DNA of 46,815 bases from CAIWTU01 sp035686205 (GTDB lineage Bacteria > Desulfobacterota > Desulfuromonadia > Geobacterales > Geobacteraceae), in contig DASRZQ010000208.1 in assembly GCA_035686205.1 (NCBI GenBank), positions 1 to 46,815 of the forward strand, read 5' to 3'. Positions 8,332 to 17,000 of the stretch are shown in pieces. The translations under genes were made by a program, and so were the position numbers. Numbering within the stretch: the stretch's first letter is position 1; each line of letters begins with the position of its first letter. The notes beneath the pieces are model-generated. The model was given only the letters and a program-made list of their open reading frames with translations, did not search any database and was not told the DNA's origin.

Positions 8332-9120
8332 ATGTGTATTACCGCATCAGTTGGTCTGAATGGAAAAAACAGCAGGCCGGACGTAAAAACAGTCCAGATC
8401 CTCATCAATATGAACATCGGTAAGCTGGCGCCGCTGGATGAACTCGCTGAGGACGGCATTTTCGGCGACGCCACAACCAATGCCATCGAGGCTTTCCAGC
8501 GCATGGTTATCGGAATGCCACAACCCGACTCCAGGGTCGATCCGGGAGGGCAAACATTGAATAAGATGGCGGAAGGCATACTGTCATTCTGTCACAAGGT
8601 ATTGAAAGGGATTTTCATCAATGCCGATGACAGTCTCATCACGCGTTACTGCGATGCATTTGCCGGGAAAATGGTCGCCTACTCTATTAACACACCGCTC
8701 CGGATGGCCCATTTCCTGGCGCAGGTGGGTCACGAGAGCGGAGAGCTCCGCTACTGCGAGGAAATTGCCAGCGGAGACGCCTACGAAGGGCGTAAAGATC
8801 TCGGCAACACCCAGCCCGGCGACGGACGACGGTTCAAGGGGCGCGGTCTCATCCAGCTCACCGGAAGGGCGAACTACATTGCGTACGGCAAAGCGCGCGG
8901 GATCGACTACACCACCGACCAGGGCGCGAAACTCCTGGCCGACGATCCCGAAACGGCCGTGGACGTGGCCTGCTGGTTCTGGACGACCCATAACCTCAAT
9001 GCATTTGCAGACAAGGACGATATCATAACGATAACCAAACGGATTAACGGCGGATTGAACGGTCTCGACAACCGCAAGGCGAATCTGGAAAGGACTAAAT
9101 TTTTTATACCTCAGGCATAG
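8332..9120 (+). CDS. Peptidoglycan-binding / GH19 lysozyme-chitinase
   Basis: 262-aa protein. Residues about 1-80 form a peptidoglycan-binding domain 1 type module (SRPDVKTVQILINMNIG ... DGIFGDATTNAIEAFQ). Residues about 90-262 are a glycoside hydrolase family 19 domain as in phage endolysins: AHFLAQVGHESGELRY (catalytic Glu in HESG), EEIASGDAYEGRKDLGN, then FKGRGLIQLTGRANY. It should cut the peptidoglycan glycan strand. There is no signal peptide, so it is either delivered by the particle or released by another route. I choose ATG 8332 with GGGAGG at 8321-8326; a GTG at 8275 overlapping the previous gene is the alternative. Its last 17 bases overlap the convergent kinase gene. It closes the injection-system cluster and likely serves particle release or wall penetration. 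Confidence 0.87.
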   Translation: MCITASVGLNGKNSRPDVKTVQILINMNIGKLAPLDELAEDGIFGDATTNAIEAFQRMVIGMPQPDSRVDPGGQTLNKMAEGILSFCHKVLKGIFINADDSLITRYCDAFAGKMVAYSINTPLRMAHFLAQVGHESGELRYCEEIASGDAYEGRKDLGNTQPGDGRRFKGRGLIQLTGRANYIAYGKARGIDYTTDQGAKLLADDPETAVDVACWFWTTHNLNAFADKDDIITITKRINGGLNGLDNRKANLERTKFFIPQA

Positions 9121-11119
9121 ACGGGCAAGGCACGGTTTTCATGACCTGTTCGATCTTGGCCTGCAGGTCCCGCACATGGTAAGGTTTCTGAATAAAGCCG
9201 GCCGGCCTGTCGCCGGCGAAGCGCTCAAGCACGCTCTGTTCGCTATAACCGCTGCTCAGGATGACACGGACATCGGGGCGAATCCGCTTCATTTCATAAA
9301 AGGAGCATATTCCATCCATGTTGGGCATGGTCAGGTCAAGAATCACCAGGTCAATGTCATTGGCATGTCCATTGAAAACCTTCACCGCCTCTTTGCCGTC
9401 TTGCGCGCCGATCGCGCGGAAACCCATAAGGTCTACCACGGTTATGCACATTTCACGCACCTGCTCCTCGTCATCCGCGACCAGAATCGTACCGGAAAAA
9501 GCTACCGGATTCACCGGCCTGTCCACCTGTCCAGCATTTTCCAGTGGCCGTTGGCTTGCGTCTCCCCGTGCGCGAAAAAGTAACCGGAAGGCGGCCCCCT
9601 GTCCTGATTCGCTATCCAGAACAATTGCACCCTCGTGAACACGGACTATCCCCATAACCGCGGACATCCCAAGTCCGCGGCCCATGAACTTGGTGGTGAA
9701 GAACGGCTCGAAAAGACGACGCCGCGTCTCTTCATCCATACCGCAGCCCGTGTCCGATACATCGATATAAACGAACCGGCCGGCGGGGGGTTTCTCTTCG
9801 AGCCGGCTGCGGCTCAGGTACTCGTCGTCACATTCCTGTATGCCGGTGCACAGGGTAATGCGGCCCGGGTTGGTACCGACGGCTTCAGAAGCATTGATCA
9901 ACAGGTTCATAATCGCCTGCTGGATTTGCCCCTCGTCTGCTTCGATACATGGAAGAAATGGAGTGGTGGTGATTTCAAAAATCGCGTTTCTGCTGACGGA
10001 TGACCGAAAGAGGTCCCCATTATCACGGACAACGTCATTTACATCTATCTCTCTCGGCATGAACAGCGCTTTACCCGAATAGGCCAGCATCTGGCGTGTC
10101 AGGTTCGCGGCGCGATCACATGCCGTCATGGCCTGTGCAATATACTTTCTCCTGGGCGAATCCGGGCACATGTCCATGAGGCAAAGCTCGAGATTGCCGA
10201 GGATGCCGGCAAGCAGGTTGTTGAAATTGTGCGCGATACCTCCGGCAATTGTACCGATACTCTCCAGTTTCTGTGTACGCAGCAGATTTCTTTCCAGCGC
10301 CAGCCGGTTTTCTTCCTCCTGTCTCTGTTCAGTGACATCCTGTAACGTTGCTGTTCCCCTCACGCGGTTTCCAAGGCTGTCCGGAATTGCCTCTGCCTTG
10401 ACATGTACGATCTTTTCGATTCCATCAGATCTAATAATGCGGTGTTCAATAGAGAACGGAAGATAATCTTTCAGAAAAGTCCGGAAAGTCGTTTCGACCC
10501 TGTCACGGTCTCCCGGATGCACGACTTCCAGAAATGCTTCAAGAGTCCCGGTAAATTCCCGGGGGTTTACACCATAGATGTTGCAGCACTCCGCCGAGGC
10601 AGAAAGTATGTTGCCGGAAGAAAGATCAAAGGTCCAATTGCCTATATGTGCTATCCATTGCGCTTCGATCAGGTTACGTTCGCTCTCCTTGCGCGCCTCT
10701 ACCTCAAGGTTCAGATTACGGTTGACCCTCTTCAATTCTCTCTGCGCCAGCGTAAGCCGAAGATGGGTCCGCACGCGGGCCAGTACTTCCCGCTCAGCAA
10801 ACGGTTTGGTTATGTAATCGAGTCCCCCGGCATCAAAAGCCTTCAATTTGTCATCGGTTTCACCCAACGCGCTGATGAAAAGCACTGGAATGGACGCCGT
10901 GGAGGAATCAACCCTCAGGCGGCGACAGACATCGAACCCGTCCATCCCCGGCATCATTATATCGAGCAGGATCAGGTCGGGCGATCTTGCCGCAACCGCC
11001 TTCAGGGCAACCTCTCCACTTACGGCCGGACGCACCTCGTGGCCGTCCGCCGCAAGAATCCCTTCCAGGACCCTCAGATTGTCCGGATTGTCGTCAACGA
11101 TGAGAATATTGCCGTTCAT
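9104..11119 (-). CDS. Hybrid sensor histidine kinase (REC-PAS-HisKA-HATPase-REC)
   Basis: 671-aa cytoplasmic kinase. Residues 4-118 are a receiver (ILIVDDNPDNLRVLEG, phospho-acceptor Asp53 in LLDIMMPG, DYITKPFAE). A PAS domain follows (about 155-270). The dimerisation/H-box is GGIAHNFNNLLAG (about residue 295), then an ATPase domain with LLINASEAVG, DTGCGMDEE and FFTTKFMGRGLGMSAV. A second receiver ends the protein (ILVADDEEQVREMCI, Asp in DLVILDLTMPNMDG). No membrane segments, so input probably comes from the neighbouring membrane kinase through the N-terminal receiver. Its ATG overlaps the stop of that kinase by 4 bases. The 3' end overlaps the lysozyme gene. No DNA-binding output is encoded nearby; a separate regulator is implied. 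Confidence 0.9.
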   Translation of the reverse strand: MNGNILIVDDNPDNLRVLEGILAADGHEVRPAVSGEVALKAVAARSPDLILLDIMMPGMDGFDVCRRLRVDSSTASIPVLFISALGETDDKLKAFDAGGLDYITKPFAEREVLARVRTHLRLTLAQRELKRVNRNLNLEVEARKESERNLIEAQWIAHIGNWTFDLSSGNILSASAECCNIYGVNPREFTGTLEAFLEVVHPGDRDRVETTFRTFLKDYLPFSIEHRIIRSDGIEKIVHVKAEAIPDSLGNRVRGTATLQDVTEQRQEEENRLALERNLLRTQKLESIGTIAGGIAHNFNNLLAGILGNLELCLMDMCPDSPRRKYIAQAMTACDRAANLTRQMLAYSGKALFMPREIDVNDVVRDNGDLFRSSVSRNAIFEITTTPFLPCIEADEGQIQQAIMNLLINASEAVGTNPGRITLCTGIQECDDEYLSRSRLEEKPPAGRFVYIDVSDTGCGMDEETRRRLFEPFFTTKFMGRGLGMSAVMGIVRVHEGAIVLDSESGQGAAFRLLFRARGDASQRPLENAGQVDRPVNPVAFSGTILVADDEEQVREMCITVVDLMGFRAIGAQDGKEAVKVFNGHANDIDLVILDLTMPNMDGICSFYEMKRIRPDVRVILSSGYSEQSVLERFAGDRPAGFIQKPYHVRDLQAKIEQVMKTVPCPSMPEV

Positions 11120-13647
11120 GCCGGCTGCCCCCTTTCAGTTGATTCGACGAACTTTTCTATGGTCTCGAAATCAAATGAAGCAACATGCCCCCTAATGAAG
11201 GCGGCAATAACCGGATACCCAGCCTCCACCTCCTCCGCCATGGCGAGGATATCCCTTTTGTTCAGTTCGATGGCAGCCTGCCGGATTCTCCGGGCGGTCT
11301 CCGGCGGCAGGGCCTCAAGCTCGCCGGTAGTCGGTAAAGGCACCCGATCCGGGGCCGGCAAAGCGGTCCGACCGCCTTCGGCATTATCGTCATACCTGTA
11401 GCGAATCCCCAGGTGCCGGGCCATGACCTCGAAAATCTCCCACTCCCGGTAAGGTTTGTGCAAAACTCCGTTGCAACCGGCAGCAATGATCTCTCCTTCC
11501 TCTTCCTTGAAAACGCTGGCCGTTAGCGCGAAGATAACAATATCCCCGCTGCCGGGAAGCCCACGGATGAGTCGCGTCGCCTCGTATCCGTCCATCACCG
11601 GCATATTCATGTCCATCCAGATGAAGTGGGGATGCCATTCACGCGCGGTCTCGACACCCTCCGAGCCATTGCCGGAAGTGCGTACGACGAATCCTACCCG
11701 CGAAAGAATTTTTTCAAGCAGCCGGACGTTATCGGGGTTGTCCTCAACTACCAGTACCCGCCATGCGGGTTCGTCCGGTTCCAGCCCGATCACGGAAAGC
11801 GGCCGGCCCCCGGGCCGGAGACAATCTTCTGCCTGTACCGCCTCAACCGGCACCCGGACCCGGAACAGGGCACCCTTTCCCGCTTCGCTCTCCACCGTGA
11901 TCTCGCCTGCCATCAGGCGAACGAATGAACGAGATATGGTCAGACCCAGGCCGGTCCCCTGCCGTCCCGACTTGTGGTGGCCTGCCTGGGTGAAAGATTC
12001 GAAGATCGCATCGAGCATGTCCCGCGGAATGCCTGGACCTGTGTCCTGCACTTCCACCTCCAGCAACCGTCGACCGGGTTTTTTCACCATGGGCGTTGTG
12101 CGCATTCGGAGCGTAACACTGCCGTCATCCGTAAATTTGACAGCGTTGCCCAGTAGATTGATGACCACCTGGCGCAGCTTGCCCAGATCCGTCCGGACGT
12201 ATCGCTCCAGCTGCGGATCCGGCTCGACGATGAAGTCAAGCCCCTTGGCCCTGGTCCGTAACCGGACCATCTCGGCTACATCTGCCATGGTCCGGGGCAG
12301 GTCGAATGCCTCTTCCCTCAATTCAACCTTGCCTGCCTCTATCTTGGAGAGGTCCAGCACGTCGTTGATCATGGACAAAAGGTGTTCGCCACTCCGGTTG
12401 ACGATGGACAGGTTTTCCCGCGCCGTCTCTGAAACGGATTCATCGCGGGACATCAGTTGCGTAAATCCGAGGATAGCGTTCATGGGTGTACGCAGTTCGT
12501 GGCTCATCCGCGCCAGAAACTCGCTCTTGGCGATGTTTGCCGCTTCCGCCGCCGTTGTTGCCCGGCGGAGTTGCTCTTCCGCCGCCTTGCGGCCGGATAT
12601 GTCGTCAATTACCCAGAGCACGCCCTTGCCCAGATCAGGCGGTTTTTTCCCGTCGATGGCCTTGCCGGACAATGTGCACCACACGGGAGAACCGTCTTTT
12701 CTTCTCAGCTGGTACTCGACCTGTATCTGTTCACCCTGCGTCAAGGTGTCGTAATACTTGCTTCCGTATTCTTCGAAGTGTTCCGGGGAGAGGTGAAGTT
12801 CAAGCATGCTGAGGCCCGTCATAACTTCGGGCGAGTCGTAACCCAGGATATCGGCCAATCTCTGGTTAGCCTTATACAGGAGCCTGTACTGCTTCAAAAG
12901 CATCATTCCAACCTGGCTGTTTTCAAAGATGGCCTTGAACTCTTCCTTGGCGCTGGCGACACTTTCCTTATTTTTCCTGATTTCCTTTATCTTTTCCCTG
13001 ATTTGCCTCTCGGCGGGTCTGAAAATGTAAAAAGCTTCCATGACAAGGACAATGAGTGTTACCACCATAAGACATAATTCGAATTTTCTTACAACTTCTA
13101 CTTTTGCTCTGGCTTCCCTGTCATATTGAAATACTATTTCATTCATTCCCTTGAGGAAGTCGCCCTCGTTTTGAGCTATTGTTTGAATTTCCTTTTTCAG
13201 TATCTCTTGATTGTTTGTCTTGCCAGTCTCCGATGCCATGATTGATCTTGCGGCCGCAAGGATGATATTGTGCTTTTGCTGGATTTTGGCGAAAAGCTCT
13301 TTTACCTTGTCGCTGTTTCTCCCCGGCAATCCCATGTCGGCATTTCCATACTGAAGACCTTTTTGAGAGATGTCCCACGAATCGACTGCTTTCGTCATTT
13401 CTTCCAGGTAACGCGCTCTCTGTTGCAGGTCTTCTGTTATATAAATGCCAAAAGCACACTTGTTGATGCGCTGACTGAGCATCCGCTGTCGACCCGCAAT
13501 GTTGATCACCCTTGAGTCGTCTTCATTTCTTCCGATTAACAACTGGATGGCTGATTGGCTCAGGACGGTCAGACAGGCGATGATTGTCAGAGCCAGGATG
13601 TATTTTTTCCTGAGGATTTTATCGGCAACTGCTTCCGGGTTTGTCAT
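11116..13647 (-). CDS. Membrane hybrid histidine kinase (PilJ/NarX-like sensor-PAS-HisKA-HATPase-REC)
   Basis: 843-aa kinase. A transmembrane segment at about 15-37 and another at about 190-207 enclose a periplasmic sensor with the conserved NIAGRQRMLSQRINK stretch of PilJ/NarX-type sensors. Then a coiled linker, a PAS domain (FKAIFENSQVGMMLL), HisKA with ARMSHELRTPMNAILGF, and an ATPase domain with LLGNAVKFTDDG, VQDTGPGIP and GTGLGLTISRSF. A receiver follows (RVLVVEDNPDNVRLLEKI, phospho-acceptor in FIWMDMNMPVMDG) and a helical C-terminal tail of about 60 residues. Family knowledge links this sensor type to small ligands such as nitrate, but the ligand here is unknown. It is first in a two-gene operon with the cytoplasmic kinase. 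No strong Shine-Dalgarno is seen before the chosen ATG. Confidence 0.9.
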   Translation of the reverse strand: MTNPEAVADKILRKKYILALTIIACLTVLSQSAIQLLIGRNEDDSRVINIAGRQRMLSQRINKCAFGIYITEDLQQRARYLEEMTKAVDSWDISQKGLQYGNADMGLPGRNSDKVKELFAKIQQKHNIILAAARSIMASETGKTNNQEILKKEIQTIAQNEGDFLKGMNEIVFQYDREARAKVEVVRKFELCLMVVTLIVLVMEAFYIFRPAERQIREKIKEIRKNKESVASAKEEFKAIFENSQVGMMLLKQYRLLYKANQRLADILGYDSPEVMTGLSMLELHLSPEHFEEYGSKYYDTLTQGEQIQVEYQLRRKDGSPVWCTLSGKAIDGKKPPDLGKGVLWVIDDISGRKAAEEQLRRATTAAEAANIAKSEFLARMSHELRTPMNAILGFTQLMSRDESVSETARENLSIVNRSGEHLLSMINDVLDLSKIEAGKVELREEAFDLPRTMADVAEMVRLRTRAKGLDFIVEPDPQLERYVRTDLGKLRQVVINLLGNAVKFTDDGSVTLRMRTTPMVKKPGRRLLEVEVQDTGPGIPRDMLDAIFESFTQAGHHKSGRQGTGLGLTISRSFVRLMAGEITVESEAGKGALFRVRVPVEAVQAEDCLRPGGRPLSVIGLEPDEPAWRVLVVEDNPDNVRLLEKILSRVGFVVRTSGNGSEGVETAREWHPHFIWMDMNMPVMDGYEATRLIRGLPGSGDIVIFALTASVFKEEEGEIIAAGCNGVLHKPYREWEIFEVMARHLGIRYRYDDNAEGGRTALPAPDRVPLPTTGELEALPPETARRIRQAAIELNKRDILAMAEEVEAGYPVIAAFIRGHVASFDFETIEKFVESTERGQPA

Positions 13648-14013
13648 GTCAATGTACCCATACCTTCAAGTGGAATTAACTTTCCGGATGTCCTCCAACC
13701 CGGATTCCGTCTTTAAGTTAACCACCGGCACTGCTAACGTGACTCGGCAGAGGCAACATATTACTTATCGGATATTTTAGATAAATCTTCATTGCTTTCT
13801 TAAAACAAGATAAAAAATTAAACAAGGGTTCTTATATATCAGAATTGCATTAAATTATCATCAAATAGCATTAAGGCATGGCCATTCAGAGTTATATCCG
13901 CAGAGCCGGTATTTTATCGAAAATGAAAAAAATACTGTTTGAATGATTTTGCTCCCTTCAGGTGCGCTGTCCGTATATAATTACATCATCTCTTCTGGCA
14001 TTGAGAATTTGCT
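13648..14013. other. AT-rich divergent intergenic region
   Basis: 366 bases between the divergent kinase and helicase genes, rich in A/T compared with both. A TATAAT at 13976-13981 on the + strand lies upstream of the helicase, but I see no convincing -35 at normal spacing. No open frame with protein-like sequence, tRNA or terminator was recognised. Confidence 0.5.
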
Positions 14014-17000
14014 ATGGATGATTCATTGAAACTCTTCCATCCACTGGTCGCCCGCTGGTTCATCGAACGAGTGGGAATGCCGACCCGCATACAGTCCATG
14101 GCCTGGCGGGAAATCGCGTCGGGCGGGCATCTTCTGGCTACTGCACCCACAGGAAGCGGCAAGACTCTGGCCGCGTTTCTCTGGGCCATTGACCGGCTGA
14201 TAACCGGCAAATGGACGGGCGGCATGACGCGCATCCTGTATGTTTCCCCGCTGAAGGCCCTAAACAACGACATCAGGCGCAACCTGCTCTTTCCGCTGCA
14301 GGAGCTGGAAGGTTTTTTCGCCCGTGAAGGGCAGCCCTTCCCCCGAATCCGCGTCATGACCAGAAGCGGCGACACCCCGGCCGACGAGCGCCGGGCGCTG
14401 ATGAGGCATCCGCCGGAAATCCTGATAACCACCCCCGAGAGCCTGAACATCATGCTCACCGGTAAAAACGGCGGCGCCCTTTTCCAGGGCGTCAGGACCG
14501 TGATCCTCGACGAAATCCACGCCGTTGCCGCAACCAAGCGCGGCACCCATCTCATCACCGCCGTCGAGCGGCTAACCCTGTTCAGCGGCGAATTCCAGCG
14601 CATTGCCCTTTCCGCGACCGTGAGGCCGCAGGAGATAGTGGCGGACTTCATCGGCGGATTCGAACGGATGAACGGCCACGGCGAGGCGGCCTGCAGGAAA
14701 AGGCCGGTCGCGATCCTCCGTTCCGATGACGACAAGCGCTACTCCATAACGATCGAATCGCCGAAGAAACCCGACGAGGAGGAAGACGAGGAAACCCTCT
14801 GGCGAAACCTGGCACTGGAGTTGAAGGGAATCGCCCTCGAAAACCGCTCCACGCTCATCTTTACCAAAAGCCGCAGAGTGGCAGAAAAAATTGCCCGCTA
14901 CATCAACGAAGGCGAAGAGGAAATCATCGCCTACTCCCACCACGGTTCCATTGCCCGCGAGATCAGGCTCGAAGTGGAAGAACGGATGAAAAGAGGCGAA
15001 CTCAGGGCGATCGTGGCGACCAGTTCCCTGGAACTGGGCATCGACATCGGCGAGTTGGACGAAGTGATCCTGGTCCAGACGCCGTTCTCCATCTCCTCGT
15101 CGCTGCAGCGCCTGGGCCGCGCCGGGCACGGTGTCGGCGAAACCAGCAGGGGCAGGCTCTATCCGGCCCACGGAATGGATTACCTGACTGCCGCGGTCAT
15201 GGCCCGATGCATGGAGGAAAAGGTGACGGAGCCGCTCCATCCTCAGGAATGCCCGCTGGACGTGCTGGCACAGGTCATTGTGTCGATGACGGCCTCCGAG
15301 CGATGGGAGATCGACGACCTCTACGCTTTTTTCAAATGCTGCTACCCTTATCGGAATCTCACCACAGGGCAGTACCGGCTGGTCCTGGAAATGCTGGCGG
15401 GCCGCTACGCGGAAAGCCGGATCAAAGACCTTGCGCCGCGCATCTCCATCGACCGGATCGACAACACGGTAGAGGCCAAATCCGGGGCATCGTTCCTCCT
15501 CTACACCTCGGGCGGCACCATCCCGGATCGCGGCTATTATGACCTGCGGGTGAAGGAATCCCGCGCCAAGATCGGCGAGCTTGACGAGGAATTCGTCTGG
15601 GAAAGAAGGATCGGCGACACCTTCACCCTCGGCACCCAGATATGGAGGATACAGAACATCACCCACAACGCGGTGGAGGTATCCCCGCTCAAGGTGAAAA
15701 CCGGGATGGTCCCCTTCTGGCGGGCCGAAGAGCAGGATCGCGACTTTTACTACGCGGAGAGGATCATGGACTTCCTGCGGGAGGCGGACGAACGGCTCTC
15801 CGACGCCGAAAAATTCCGGCGGCAACTGGAAACCGGCCACGCCATGAGTCCGGAATCAGCACTTGCCCTGACTGAATTCCTCCTGCGCCAGAAAGAGGCC
15901 TGCGCTAAAAAACTTCCACACCGCAACAGGATCGTCATCGAACATTACAACGGCGGGACCGGCCGGGCCGTCGGAAGGCAGACGATCCTGCACACCATGT
16001 GGGGCGGGCGCCTCAACCGCCCGTTTTCCATGGCCCTGGCGGCCGCCTGGGAGAAAAAGCACGGCCTGCCGCTCGAAGTCTATACCGGCGATGCCAATAT
16101 CCTGCTGGTGCTCCCCAACGACGCGAAGGTGACCGATGCGATCCGCATGGTCACGCCGGAGAATGTCGAGGAGCTTCTGCGGGAGCGCCTCGAATCGTCG
16201 GGTTTTTTCGGCGCCAAGTTCCGGGAAAACGCGGCCCGGGCGCTGCTCCTGCCGCGGGCCGGCTTCCACCGCCGCTATCCCCTCTGGCTCAACAGGCTGC
16301 GTGCACGGAGACTCCACGAAGCGGTGATGCGCTTCGCCGATTTCCCGATAGTCTTGGAAACATGGCGGGAATGCCTGCAGGACGCCTTCGACCTGCCGAA
16401 CCTGAAAATGATGCTGGACGAACTGCAGACCGGGCAAATCGAATTCACAGAGGTTGAGAACGAGGTCCCCTCCCCTTTCTGCGGCAGCCTGATCTGGCGG
16501 CAGACCAACAAGTATATGTACGAGGACGACACGTCGGAAAGCCGTGCCCCGTCGGGCCTGAGCCGCAAGCTCTTGGACGAGGTCCTTTACTCGTCCCAGT
16601 TGAGACCCAGAATTGCCCGGCACCTTGCCAGCGAATTGGAAGGGAGGCTGCAGCGGCTCAGGCCCGGCTACGCCCCGTCCACACCGGCGGAACTTATGGA
16701 CTGGCTCAAGGAGCGGCTTCTAATACCCGCCGACGAATGGCAAAGGCTCCTTGACGCGTGCAGGCGGGATTCTCAGGACTTCCCGGCGGACATCCCCGAA
16801 ACGGTCACGAAAAAAATTGTCTCCTTTACCCTGCAGGGAAGCGACGTCAGCCATATCTGCGCCCTGGAAAACATGCCGCTTCTGAAAAGACTTTTCCCCG
16901 TAGCCGGGACAGACGGTCACCCCTCCGGCGTGCCGCGCAAAGCGGCCGAAGGCGAAATGGACCGGGCCGACTTTGTCGCCCAGTGGCTTTCCTACTACGG

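Noticed and set aside
1..9120. Complete prophage
   Set aside because: No capsid, portal, terminase, integrase or replication genes are seen; the genes are the J-like and tail protein I types typical of injection systems. Genes left of the window could still change this view.
10403..11401. 332-residue + strand frame opposite the kinases
   Set aside because: Composition follows the complement of the kinase genes; no recognisable domain or ribosome site.
13976..13981. TATAAT as the lhr promoter
   Set aside because: No -35 hexamer within 15-19 bases; kept only as a remark in the intergenic entry.
14572..15840. 422-residue - strand frame opposite lhr
   Set aside because: Mirror frame of a GC-rich gene; the sequence is His/Arg/Pro-rich without any family motif.
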